Of a DNA stretch of 64,000 nt, positions 51,058-63,827 are shown one piece after another. The first letter of the stretch is position 1; every line of letters starts with the position of its first letter. The stretch covers positions 1-64,000 of the forward strand of contig RCAB01000283.1 in assembly GCA_003640385.1 (NCBI GenBank), in the 5' to 3' direction. The notes beneath the pieces are model-generated. The model made no database searches. It was not told the DNA's origin and worked only from the letters and a program-made list of their open reading frames with translations. The position numbers were made by a program, and so were the translations under genes. The stretch is from Setaria digitata. Taxonomy: Eukaryota; Nematoda; Chromadorea; Rhabditida; Setariidae.

Positions 51058-54000
51058 ATGAGTACAGCTGTAAATCAGGCGACATCTATCATTGGTACTA
51101 CGGATTTTGATGAGGAAACATGGCTTGTAGAGCCACCTAATCTGCCAACACAATCAAATAGTACACAAGAATCTGGGCGAATTTCCGAATGGCTACAGGT
51201 AAGCTTCCAGCTTATGCATTCTTTCTTAACAGTTACTGATGATTGTAGTAGTTTTGACTGAACTGTGAAGAAAAAAAAATTAAAGTAACTCGAATGTTTC
51301 TTGTTTATAGAGATTAGGAATGTATAATGCAAAAATATGATAATTTGTGTAATGAGTACGTTATGTTGCAAACAGATGTAATTGTATGATTCGTTGTTTT
51401 CACATTGCAGGGTGCAGCTATGAATGTTGATTTTCAGACGCGCAGTGCGTTAAGTCGGAAATTAGCCAATCAAGCTGCTAGGAAAAGTTAGTCCAATATA
51501 TTTGGGTAGTATTTATTAGTGCAGAATTACTATTATTTCTATTTGTTGTTTTTCCATAGTGAACGTGAGTATGAAAACACTGATATTTTTAAATTCATAT
51601 TTATATTTTAAGATTGAACTTAGCAATTAAATGAGCAATTATTGGTGGGTGAATAAAAGCAAATTGCACTTTCTTTTTGATATAACGACGATTCAAACGG
51701 CGGTAATGATAGTCCGAAATTATGTCTAGTTTTAGAGTTTTGCATGAATTAATGATCATATTAACAATGTTTTTTTTCTAATTAATTGATTCATTAAATA
51801 TAGAATTCCATTATTTGGTTCAGGTTTACATTTATATATTAATTTTACTTATTTGGTAATTACATTCCTTCCATGTCTTAATATTAAGTGGAATAGCCGT
51901 AAATTGAATGTTGCTAATATAAAAATTTTTCGTTTATCAAATCTTCATGTCTCTTCATGTCACTAAAACCATCTTTTCCACAGTTTCATTTTTCGTCTGT
52001 ACATGCATTCTCATTAATGAAACTATTTCTTTGATGGCAGATTATTTTTGTGAAAAAATTGAAAATTCAATTGTCTTCAGCACTATCACTATTAAATAAT
52101 TTTCAATTATTTCTGAATATTCGGTTTAATAAGAGGTGTAACGAAAAAAGGGTTAAAACTATTCCTTATCGATTTTACCAGGCATCAAAATTTGAAGTTT
52201 TAAATTTTACTTCTTTGATAAATTTCACTTTATATCTTGTCTTAAACAAATAAATTTTTCACATGTTATCAAAAAATTCTTGCCATCTCCCACTCTACTT
52301 TAAAATTATTGGTACTGGAAAGATTTTACCGCTTGCATGCATCACTGGTTGGTTCCGTGGTTTATATTACCATGAATTTTTCTCGCCGCATCATTAATAA
52401 GATTTAAAATACAAAGAAGCTCCGTTATCATTGTCACTAATCTTAAGTGTTTTATTCTTTAACATCGTTACTAATGTACTGTAGATTCCTTAACTGACTT
52501 TTTCGCGTTTTTTTTTTTTTTTTTTTTTTTTTTAATAGTGAGTAAAGTTGGAGAGATTACAAATGACTTTATGCCATAATTATTTAGCTATAACGTGAAA
52601 AATTGACAGGAAGTTAACTGCTTAAGTCGAGATTTATATGCTTCATCACGAAACATTGATACTTTTTATTGCTTCCTGTTATATCTGTTCCGTATTTTAT
52701 TTTCCTTATTTTGCTGTCGTTTTCGTGTTTCTTCGATTCATTTCACAATTTCGATTTCATTTTGGTGCCAATTATTTTTATCCTCTTTTGTCTTTTCCTT
52801 TCTTTTTGCTTATTATGTTGAAATGCAAAGTATTAATGTCCACATTTTTCTTTTTTATTCTGCTTTGAATTTTATTTTTAAAATATTCACTCCTCAATAT
52901 TTTAGTTATTGTGCACTTTGTTATCGATTTACTATTATTTGTTTTAAAAATTTTTTTTCTAGAAGTGAAAGTACTGAAATTTATTCTAAATTTTCCGTAG
53001 TTTTATTCCATAATCCAGCTGAGAAAGTACATCTTTTATTAATACTGAATTATTTGTTTCAGATTAGTTGCATTTTTCCATGTACTTTTTGTCACAATCT
53101 TCAAATCTCTTCTTAATCTACTAGGTTACATTGGTAATGACTGAATTTTCAACTGATTAAAGTTAATATTTCACTAACTTTCTCTATTTGTCCCATGCAA
53201 TCATAAAATTTCTGTACTTTTTTTCAGTGAAATATTTTTTCTGGTTCAGTTTTAAAACCGGAGTAATAAGTATAATTAAAATGCTCTAAGTTTTCTTATA
53301 CTTTAGAGCTAGATCACTCTAAGCAATCTTCAACAAAGCGAACAGTTGGTGTTGAAATGTAAATAGATGTTCACATTAGTGACAACTTGTGACGGCAATA
53401 ACTTGAAAATAATGAAATTAATACAAGGGAACAGGGGTATGAGTGGTAGTTTGGAAATTTCCAAAGGAAAATATCATGTAGATATTTTTTTTTCTGCCAT
53501 CCCTCTAACAAAATCGCGGAGAAATTGGTTTCGAGAGAGAGAGAGGAGGAAGAAGATGCTAACATATTTTGCTGTGTTACAATTTTTTTATTCCACCTCA
53601 TTCCTGTTTCTCGAATCCCGAATGATTCATATGTCATATTTTTATTTTTAGTCCTTACTTTTCGAGGAACTTCATCTCTCTTTTTCTTTTTTTTATTTAC
53701 CACACCTCACATTCATCTATTTATACTGAACTTTTCTCAAGTCGTGTCTCTTACCTTTATTATAGTAGCCCTATTTGTTTGATAATGTTAGTAATTAGAG
53801 AAGTATTAGTTTTGAATTCTTCATTTCGATTGAAGTTTTTCTTTTCTAGAAGTTGGACTACTGAAAACTGGAACGTAAAGTTTTCATGAGCAGGGGAACC
53901 AGTTTTTTATTTTTCATCGCTCAGGTTGTAAATTCGACTATTTTGAATTTTATAATGAGTATCCGTTTTACTGCGCTGTTTTTTTGCTTCTGAATGAAAA

Positions 54001-57000
54001 CCACAAATGATGTTAAGTTATCAGTTTCATGTCTCTTGCATCTCGATATTTATATCGTGATGTGTTGTCCCATATTCTCTAATGTTATTTTTCTGTTTCT
54101 TTATTTTAAGATAAGTTTGAATAACTTTGGCATTATTTCTGAAAAAAAAAAAAGATAACTATGATAACCTGCATTGATTCACTCTTCCTTTTTCGATTCA
54201 TTATTACCTAATCAATTGATGTGAGAAATTGTGACATTTGAATGAATTTTAAATATATGTGTTACTTTCAACTCTTGTCATTTACTGAAAGTTTAATGTT
54301 GTGATGTTTTCAATTATAAGCGCTTTCATTTCCTTTTTTCCAAAATATTTTATAGAAAAAAGAGCCGAAAAATTATGCGAAAAATCAGGAACTATAAACA
54401 AACATAGATCAGGACAGTTGGATTTGGTAGAAGAAGAATTGGCCGAAATGAACCAGTCCTGTAATGATAATGGTGATGAAAAGGATTTAAACGAAGAACA
54501 AATTATATCAAAATGGAATAATACCTGTCTAGCTGTAGAAAATAAAAACTTCGATGGACAACAACTGAAAGTATTATATGAACAACAACCACATGCAGTC
54601 TCAAAGATTAATATATCATCGTTGCAACCAATTGGGAGTATGGCAGTAATACCAAATCATGATAATGATAATGCTGATGATAATGATGATGAAAATGATG
54701 AATTTTATGATGCAAGCTCCGATTTTAATGATATCTCACCTTCACCCATCACTCCTTCAATTATCAATACAGCCAGCATCATATCATCTACTACCGCATC
54801 ACAAGCCGGTAATAATCTTTATTTGAGTTATTTGAAGAAATTTCTTCCTACAAAATGCTTATGTGCATGGGCATATCCATCAATTTTAGTGTTTTTATTC
54901 ATCATATTAAGCGATATTAATGATCAAAATTTGGTGTATAAATTCGAGTAAATAAGTGGCAGACTCGATTTTCATTAAAAAAAAAAAAGGCTCATTAATT
55001 ATGATGCTATTTTGGATATGCCTATCGATGTTTTGAAAAACATCATCTCCCATTTTGCTTTTGTTTTTTTTTTTTTTCGTTGGCAGTCCAAATTTTTTCT
55101 TCGTTTTTTTTTTTTTTTTTTTTTTGAAATATCAATTTTTGAATTTTCAGTTTTCTTATTTTCCTTTACGTCATACATTTAAAAAAATTTTCGAATTTTT
55201 GGAAATCTGCAGCGAAATAGTTCAAGAAGCTTACACGAAACCGATCTAAGGATTGATAAGCAAATCGGCTTATAGAATTAGTGATGAGTAAAAGGATTAA
55301 AACTAACGAATATTTCGTCTAATTAATCAACTGACCACTGGAAGTAACTGGCAGAAAAATGTATGATATTTCCGGAAAGGATATTATATTTTCATTTCTT
55401 TTCTTCTTAGCATGCTTATTTCCGAACTTTTTTTGATTTCAAAAATTTGATTTTGCATAATACTGAAAAGTATAAATAGAAACTTATTGGGGATTTTTCT
55501 GTTTTAGTATTTTAATTTTACTTATGCTTATGCCAATGCCTTTATAGCCTATGTTGCGAAGCATTTTTTTGCTGACTTTTATCAGAAAGAAAGTTTGTCA
55601 AATAGACAGAAAAGGAAGCTTGTTAATTAAACTGGATGATGCTGTTTGATAATTGTGCATGTCGTTATGTAGCAATTTTAATTTTATTTTGTTGCATTTT
55701 GTAAATTTTGAATTTTCGGTCACCTCCTCAACAGATTTAGAGAAACGAAGTCATTTTGCAAAAGGAAACACATTGAAATTAATATGTTCGTTTTATTACC
55801 ATTATCAGCTGCTTTCCTTTTTCACTAACTTTGTTCACAATTTATTTTTGATTTCTACAGATTTTTTTAGCCTTTGATCACTTTTTTTGCATTTATTCCA
55901 TTCGGCCGTAGTCTTCTTCAGACGTAAACTATTTTGCTAACAGAAATCTCTATAAAAAATATATGTTCATGCCAGACTTAATATTTGGAAATAGGAAAAT
56001 ACCTTATTCGTTTCAGTTTTTAATTTTTCAAAGTTATTTGGCAGTTTGTTTAGTTGTTGCAGAAGTTTTGTGGGGCTGAAAATAAGATACATTATGGGTC
56101 GTCATAAGTAGTAGTTAGAATTCTTTAGAAAAAATATATTTAGCTCGAATAGAAGATGAGTCAATGTAGTTAGCACAATAAATTTTTTAACAAAAAAGAA
56201 AAATCAAAATTTTAAAAAAGTGAGAAGAAATAATAAATGACTGGATCGCATGCTTAACTTCTCCATCTCCCCAAAAAATATTTTGCTTTTATAATGCATC
56301 TGAATATACTAATTCATTTTATATGCCTGTGTGTATGTGTATACTTAGGTGTGCGTGTGCGTGTGAAATGTTCAGGCTAATTTACTCTTAATATTTTTTG
56401 AAAAATGAATTCGCTGGAATTTGTCAGCTATCTGAAATTACAGATTCACGCGACAAAGGAATTTGGAATGGAACATCATTACTTGCGGCAGTTAGTGAAT
56501 CCGTCGAATCATCTGCAAATGTAAGTTTTTTATTTATTAAGAAATAATTAATGTCTTCTTCGGTTCTTGCTTATTCAGAAATAATTATGATACATTAGAA
56601 AAGAAAAATACGTACATGTCCATACAGGACTGTTATGAATTTTTAATTTTAAAACTGATTTCTCATCCACTTTTCTCATTTGTAAGCAGATGAAAATGAA
56701 TAATGTTTTATCATTCAGACTTTAATGTAAACCGGTTATCCAAATCAATATTTATTTTTTCTCTAGCTTCTATTACTTTTATGTTATTTAAAAAAGAAAA
56801 TACATGTTGTACTGCATTATAGCACTCTTGATAACGTATAATAACACTTTGGTTAGAAAAAAGATAAATTTCTATTACTTATATTGCATTTTTTAGTCTG
56901 TCGCGCATGATTCAAGTTCAAATAGTTTATGTCATGAAATACGACAGGCTCGACAAGCCAATACTGCTCGTGTTCCTCCAATGATTACCCAAAATGTGGT

Positions 57001-59288
57001 ATTAATTTTAAAATGTTTCGGACTTTTTCGTATTATTTTCTCAAAGTTTTAGAAGTTTACGTCCTTCTCTACTCGAAATTGAAAACAGTTTTATAATTAG
57101 ACAGTAATAATGAAGTTAAGAAATATTGTCAACATATTGATTGTACTTGTGTATTTTCTGCCTGTTATCACTTTTTCGATAAGTTTACTCCATTTTAAGG
57201 TCATATGCTAAAATATCTGACCTTAAAAATGTTTCCAAAATTTCATTTTTATGTGGTCTCTTTACTTTTTTTTCCAAATATAAGACAAAGATTTTTTATA
57301 CTCTCCTAATCACATACTGGATGCTAATTTTTAAAAAAAAAAAAAAAAAAAAAAAAGGAATGACAGACGATAAATATGCCATTAGTTTGTCAATATAGAT
57401 GCTCGCAGTTCTCATATTTTCTGTATATGAAACTAATCTTTAATTTCCTGAAATTTTCTTGTTTAATGTAATGCATTATTGAAAAATCCAAGGTCTCGTT
57501 TGTTTTAATCATAATTCTCCTTAATTTTACGAAATAATTCCAGACAGCACAACGATCTCCACTGTTCGATAAATCAAGGTTACCGTATAAATCTACCAAA
57601 TCCCACTTACTTTCTGCACAACCCGATCTGAAAGATATTAAAAGTATTGTTGAACGTCAAGAAGCAGGTTACTAACTTTTACAATGCTTACAGGTTGCTT
57701 TTTTTCACTATTAAGATATATCTAATTTAAAAAAAAAAAGATTTAATGATTTGTCGAGCTTTTCTACTTTCTTCTTTTTTTTACTTTGTAAAATTAGATT
57801 AGTCATATTTCATATTTATCCGATTTTATGATTAAATTTCTTCTAAAATTAAACTTACCTGAACTTCTAGAATTACGCGAAGAATTAAGCAAAATGAAAT
57901 CCAGTGTTCAGGGTGAGATTGTAAATAAAGCTTCTCCTTCCAGAGCACGTTCGTTCATCATTATTTTCTTTTCTTTTTTTTTGAAAGTCACTTTCTTCGG
58001 TAGTAAATTAATGTTGTATTAAAAAATCAGAAGAAGCAATAATTTAAATTTTTTGCTCGATTATGTAAATCTTCTCTTTGCTAAGTTTTTCTCTGTAATT
58101 TTTATCTTCACCGTAACTATACTTGATGCTTTATGTGAGAGATTTGCAGGTAATTCCCAGATGCGGACTGCAAGACCGAGTACTGCGGTGTTAGCGTCAT
58201 CAAGATCTATTGAATTTGGCACAAAATCACCTGTTGCCGTTCAGTCTCCTGTTTATCATACTTCTGTATGCTATATCTGTTCTATAATACCTTAAAATTG
58301 TTGCTAATAAATAGAGGTTGTTGTTAGAAAATTATTGAATAAGAACTGGCGAAATACTATAGGTGCGTAAGAATTTGAAGACGTAACTTGTCTTAGTGGA
58401 ATTTTCTGTGTAGAATGAGTTGCTTAGTAGTATTTCGACCATAGTGTTAATTGCTAATAGCTTAATTAATAATCTGGGGCTCTTGGGCCAATTCTATATC
58501 TGCAACAGCAAAAAAGAAAAGTAAAGGCCAACGCTTATATAACATTGGTGATTTTTGCCTATAACACATAACTTTGAACTTTTTTTATCTTGATTTTTCT
58601 TTTTCATTTTAGCGACTGCCTACCCCTGTTCGAAAGAGTTTTGGACGCAGTTTGATTCCGACACCACGTGCTTCCACATTTTCCAGATCGTACGTTTTCA
58701 AAGATCTCTCAGATTCTCTTTCACAATATTTTGCCTCAATTCTAAAGAAATAAAGTACATAAATTTGTTTTTGTGGGCCTTTTTGTGACTACAAAAATAT
58801 GGAAGTTAGAGTAAGAAGCATTTTGTTAAATTGATCTTCAAAACTTAGTATTCCTGCTTCTTTAAATGCTTCCATTAAGCTGGACTAATTTACTAATTTA
58901 CAAGTCTTTCTTCCAGCTGAAATGCTTTGTACTAACAAAAAAAAGAAATGAGTGTGCTAGACTGATAGAAAAATTTTCCGCCAAGCTGGGCTTATACTGA
59001 AAGTTTAACTAAAACTGTTATGCCTTTTTTTTTTGAATTTTTTGCTCTGCTGAATTGACAGTGAAAATTTTTGTGAAAAAAAGAAAACTTACCAAGTTAT
59101 AAATGATTATTTTTATTATGATTAAGAATTTAAAAAAAAAATCGAAAATTTCTAGAGCAATTCGCAGCTTAGCCGGTGGTAGTACACCATCATTAGTGCT
59201 ATCATCGCAGCATGTTATGGATGAAACACGTTCTGAATGTGGTGGCTTATCACAGAACGAACAAAGATGGGCTGATGAATGCTTCTGA
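51058..59288 (+). CDS. Ser/Pro/Arg-rich protein with SxIP motif, possible plus-end-tracking (SLAIN-like) protein, 9 exons, 295 aa
   Basis: Exons: 51058-51198, 51411-51486, 56444-56520, 56897-56998, 57544-57667, 57871-57912, 58150-58265, 58613-58689, 59156-59288; 296 codons in phase. The ATG directly follows an ATTTCAG acceptor. An N-terminal acidic segment contains DFDEETWLVEPPNLP and ISEWLQ. A short predicted coiled coil lies at about 160-185 (DIKSIVERQEAELREELSKM). The C-terminal third is basic and Ser/Pro/Arg-rich: RLPTPVRKSFGRSLIPTPRA, with S-L-I-P at residues 239-242. An SxIP motif in a basic Ser/Pro context is the known EB1-binding signal of microtubule plus-end proteins. With the acidic Trp-containing N-terminus and a final WADECF, the layout recalls SLAIN proteins; that link is from memory and unverified. 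Uncertain borders: the end of exon 4 (56995 or 56998) and the donor of exon 6 (57912 preferred over one about 45 bases downstream). Gene real with good confidence; function tentative. Confidence 0.72.
54356..54951 (+). CDS. 198-codon terminal exon with C-terminal membrane span, inside the SxIP gene intron
   Basis: This is the longest open frame in the window. A strong acceptor (pyrimidine tract, TTTTATAG) at 54355 opens it in phase 1, exactly the phase in which the exon ending at 51486 leaves off. Exons 1 and 2 of the SxIP gene plus this exon would therefore encode a 270-residue variant. It starts with a charged helix-like region (KRAEKLCEK, then LVEEELAEMNQ) and has a very acidic Asp/Asn/Glu stretch ending DEFYDASSDF. 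A Ser/Thr/Ile-rich linker leads to one hydrophobic span (PSILVFLFIIL) about 20 residues before the TAA. It could instead be the last exon of a separate nested gene whose 5' exons I did not find. I do not recognise a family. Coding nature is likely; the parent gene is uncertain. Confidence 0.45.
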
Positions 59289-62200
59289 AATAAATGCAGC
59301 AGCTAGCTAAATGGATCAGTGTTGTTACTGTTGAAACAAAATACCATTTTGTTTTTCTTGCTTTCAGTTTCCTTCTCTCTACATATATTTCTTCTCGTTA
59401 TAGGCAACAAACGTCAATTTTATCATTTGCATAAATTTTATTTCAGTGGTTGTAATAAGCGTAAGAACTCATCAAATGCAAAAGAGATCGAAGTTTGATT
59501 TACTTTTTCCATTGTTAAAAGTGTCATTTCATTTGTTGAAATTTGATATTTTTCAATTTTTGTCAAATGTAAAGTTGCCTAAATTCAAATAAAAAATTGT
59601 TCTTTATTGATCATTTCACAAAAGCCCCTGAATTCTTTCTTCCTTTTTTCTTTTGCTGTGTAAAGAAATGCTTTGTAACATATAATTTTCCTTTCCATTG
59701 CTTATTTTCATTAGATGATGGCTTATGAGTAGATATTTTAATTTCAAAATAAAATTTTCAATTTCAGATCTGTGCTGCGCTGTTTGTTTCATCAGCAAAA
59801 GATTGTATAATAGGCAGTTTCGATTTTCAGTCACTCCATACATCAAGTTTTATCGTATTATTTCGCAAACTCTTTTGCTACGAGCTTTTTTTTTCTTAAA
59901 AAAAAAAAATTTCGAAGAAAACTAGGAACAGTTTAGAACAGTGTTGATGTATTTTTTTTTTTTGGATAAATTATGGAACTTTTCCTGCTTCCTTCGTTTA
60001 TTGTATATGCTTGACAAAGTTTAGTTGTTGGATTTTGTAGTGACCAGCTGGTATAATCATTTTCAAGCATTTTATATATCAGATAGTTTTTTACAAGTTT
60101 GAATAATGGATTTATATTACAGACATTTTTTCTTTTTTTCAAATTCTATATCATAAATTGTCACTTCAATTTGCATTGATTTTTTTTTTTTTTGGGATTT
60201 GTTTTGTTTTCTTTTTTCTTAATGTCTTGCTTATTGTTATTTATATTTTTTTACTGTTTTTTAGAGCTTATATAATTTTATAGTTTAACAAAAGTGTCTC
60301 TACTTTTTCTTTTTCTGTGCTTTTATTTTAGTGCTTAGTGCCAAATTAGTTGCCGTTTTGGTAGCGAAAGGATATCTTTTTTTGTCTTCGGAGCTTTGAG
60401 AAGATTTTTTTCTTCTCGCACTTTTTTCTCCTCTTTATTCATTATTAAGGGCAATATTGTTGTTTGGAAGTTCGAAATAATTTAGTCTTATTTATATTTT
60501 CTCTGTGGCTCTGTGGTAAGTCATTTTTTTGACTGAAATTACGAAATTTGTCCTCCATCGACATATTGTTTGTGGTTCGTCCTTTCTCAGAGCTATACTT
60601 TCGCTGTGAGATTTCTTACAGAATTGCGAAAAAAAAAAAATAAAAATTTGAAATGCTGGTGATATGAACACAGCTAGTCTGATGAGGCTTCAGCATATTA
60701 AATGATAAATTACTGGCGTATTTGAAATTCCCCAACAAAACTGTCAAATATATACCAAAGATGAGTTGTAATAAAGCTAATTTCGCATTATTATAGCTTG
60801 ATATGTTTGCACATGTGAAATGATTCTAGTGATGGATGATAAGGAAGGTGTTTCTACCGATGATCAGCTAAACTGCATTCTATCTCATGAATATAAATAT
60901 AATATCTGTTTGCAACATACCAGGACAATTCAGATTTTTCTTCTTTTTCTCGCACCTTACTTTATTAATTGGGATATCATGATGGTAGTAATTAAGGGAA
61001 GAATGAAAATAATTTCCACAGCATCCATTATACAATATATTTATTGCGTCAAAATTCCGAAGTTGGATCTTTTTTTTAAAACAGTGAATTTTGAAAATCT
61101 ATAACTGAAACTGTGAAGTGCAAGAATTTGAAACATTAAATTCCATAAATGTGAAACATTCACTTCCCGCGAGATTCCAATATTATCATATTTTTCATTA
61201 ATACGAATGAATCATTTACCAATGAACTGTACCGAACATCTGAGACGGTAGCATCTTCTGATAGCTATGAGAACTAATCAAGGCCATCTAGATGTTATCA
61301 GTATGGTGAATCGAATCCAAGAGCAGCAATTTGATAGAAACTATTTTGCTGTGATACTGACCAAAATCTTTTTTTTTCACTAGACAACAAAAGTGAAAGG
61401 ACGTTCGTGAAACACGTGAAATTTTAGAGAGATCGAATTTGATAGTGAAATATGCATAATGATTCAAGTGGCGAGAATGAGATATTGCAAAAAAAAAGAA
61501 AAGAATTTTCACATGACATTGGTGGCTTCACTTAAGTATGCAGAAAAGAGTGGTAATGTGAAGGGCGCGGCGGTTCACTTTATTTAATTACTCACTGTAG
61601 ATTCCGTTTAAGAAGTGTGGGAAAGTGTTCATGAAAAGAAACATAATTTTTCAATCTTTCCTGAGTCGATGGTGAAATTTAAATTTATACTGATATATAT
61701 AACATTATTGTCAGGAAAGTGAATGACTATGGGAAATCACTATATTTTCCGTTCTTCTGAATTTTGAATGACCACTTCAATCTGGTAACGAGGAAGATAT
61801 AGTTTACTGTGTGCGGATCTTCGTACAACTGGTCTTATGAGATTTTAATTTTTCACATGGTCAATAAGCATTGCAGTCATCGTAGCTTGATATCTCCTAC
61901 TTTTGGCGGCTTTTTTTTGATGTGCGCGTTTCTGCACATCAAAAAAATCTGAAGGGTTTGTGATCGGTTGGTTGCTTAGAGCGTGTTTTATAGGTTGGAA
62001 TTAACTAATTTAATTAATCGCTGTGCTTAAATTAGCACATCTTAACAGCAAAGTTTGTGAATGTTTTCTAGCACAAAGAAAGCACTGTGATTCATTTATG
62101 CATGAAATACAGATCTTAAAATTTAATAAAATTTATTATACTTTCACATAATATAAATGTTTTGGATTAATGTAAAAATTGGAGTAATTTTTTGGAGAAA

Positions 62201-62764
62201 AAGCAAAGTTGAAGTTGCATTTTGGAAAATGATAAATTTGTTTGAAGAAAAGTGATTGAGTTTTGTCATTTGATCTTCTTATAGCTTTTAATGTTAAATA
62301 ATCCATTGCCATTTTTAAGATGATCTCTTCCTTTCATCATTGTTTTTCCTCTTCCTTTATTATTCTGTTGCATTTGTTTGCCGTTTGGTTTAGGTGTGTT
62401 TCTCCTTTTTTGTAAAAGCAATGAAATGCTTTTTGAATTTACCGTTTCTTTTTTTTCTGCCCTCTGTTAAAATTCACTTTTTTCTTTCGTTACATTTTTT
62501 ATTCCCCTGCAAAGTTGTTTTTTAAAGCTTAAATAAGGTTTAAGCTTGAAATTTAAGCTTTTTTTTCTTTCGCTTTTTCTTTTTCATTTCTTTCTTTTTT
62601 CATTTTGTATTCATTATGCAGAATTTCATTACACCTTCCTTACCTATTCGAGGATATAAATTTACATAGAGCAGTGTTGATAAGTAATCTTTGATCAGTG
62701 ATTATTTAGCCATAATCTTCATTTCTTCCGGCTCGTGAAATTTCGTCCCGCTTTATGTTTGGTG
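59289..62764. other. intergenic region before TTC4
   Basis: About 3.5 kb, T-rich, with no coding exon that I can support. A 94-codon frame at 60820-61104 (+) starts MILVMDDKEGVSTDDQLNCI but degenerates into Ile/Phe-rich sequence and lacks splice partners. The region probably holds the SxIP gene 3' UTR and the TTC4 promoter. Confidence 0.5.
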
Positions 62765-63827
62765 ATGGACTCGTCAGGGAAAAAAGTGAAAAAGATGAGT
62801 GATATCGAGCGGTCCGAATTGTCCAAGCAATTGGATGATGATTTGGATCGCTTCATTGATAATTTTGCCAAGCAGGTTTCTCTTTTTTCTTTCTTAAAAA
62901 TATGTGAATCATTCTTTTTTTCTGTAACACTTATGCTGACGTGTAGTTAAGCTTTCATATCTTCCTTCTATTTTAAATAAATTGAATCAGCAAATCCGTT
63001 ATCATTTACATTTTTCTTATGCAAAAATTGTGACATCAGTATCACAATTCTCACAGTCCTGGTAACGAGTTAAGCATTCGTACTGGGTGCTTGTAATGTA
63101 TGTTGTAGTAAGAAGACAACATCCTTTTAAATTTTTTTTTTTGAAACTTTCACTAATTAGGCATTGTGGGGTTTTATTGGATAAATATGAGTTGTCCTCT
63201 GACTTATTTTTATCCGATAGAAGTGTGTGGTATAACTGAATCCGTAGAAGATATTTGACCAATTGAAATCTCTAATAATTTATTAAGTACATATGGGTAT
63301 TGTCGGCGGATGCAAAGACACACAGTATATGTATGATACCTGTTTACTATTTTAAGAATTTAAACAAATCAAAGAAGCCATTTGTTTATGATGAATGGTG
63401 TAAAGAGATTGAACAGCATCCTGCATTTATGACTTCACTAGAACCTAACGATAATGGCGAGTTTTCGGAAGCTATTCAAGCTTTGCAAGTATGTTTATGT
63501 GTTTATTAAGTATTTTGTTGTAGGTCCACGCTTGCTTTCTTTTACTTATTATGTTGAATTGCCTTTTAAAGTATGGAATTCTTAGATGCTAAGGAATTTG
63601 TTAAAATCTAAAGATTTTTTTTTGTTCTTCGTCCAATAAAGGCATTTTCTTTGTCATCATTTCCTAGCAGCCAAAGAAGAGGTTGACATTTGTTTCGTTG
63701 TAGGCGTTAAAATACGACGATGATGAATTAGAGGATCGGCGGGCTGCTGCGGAAAGACATAAAACAGATGGCAATAAATATTTTAAATGTAAAAAGTATC
63801 ACTGGGCTATCAATCGATATACTGATG
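62765..63827 (+). CDS. TTC4: TTC4 co-chaperone, 5' part only (3 exons, 92 codons)
   Basis: TPR protein that binds the C-termini of Hsp90 and Hsp70 in cytosol and nucleus. Exons in the window: 62765-62875, 63357-63488, 63704-63827, all in phase; the last ends one base into a codon, so the gene continues beyond the window. The N-terminus has a Lys/Ser stretch, then DDDLDRFIDNFAKQ. Next comes the TTC4 pre-TPR signature: PFVYDEWCKEIEQHPAFM, LEPNDNGEFSEAIQALQALK and YDDDELEDRRAAAE. The first TPR follows: HKTDGNKYFKCKKYHWAINR, YTDG. The usual TTC4 length is about 390 aa, so roughly three quarters is missing. The ATG at 62765 is the first in this frame. No confident next exon is visible before 64000. 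Confidence 0.9.

Noticed and set aside
53371..53703. Overlapping 110-codon minus and 94/85-codon plus frames in the SxIP gene intron
   Set aside because: They are mutual shadows in a GA-rich/T-rich patch, without splice or start support.
60820..61104. 94-codon plus-strand frame
   Set aside because: Only the first 22 codons look protein-like; the rest is Ile/Phe-rich, and no donor or acceptor joins it to a neighbour.
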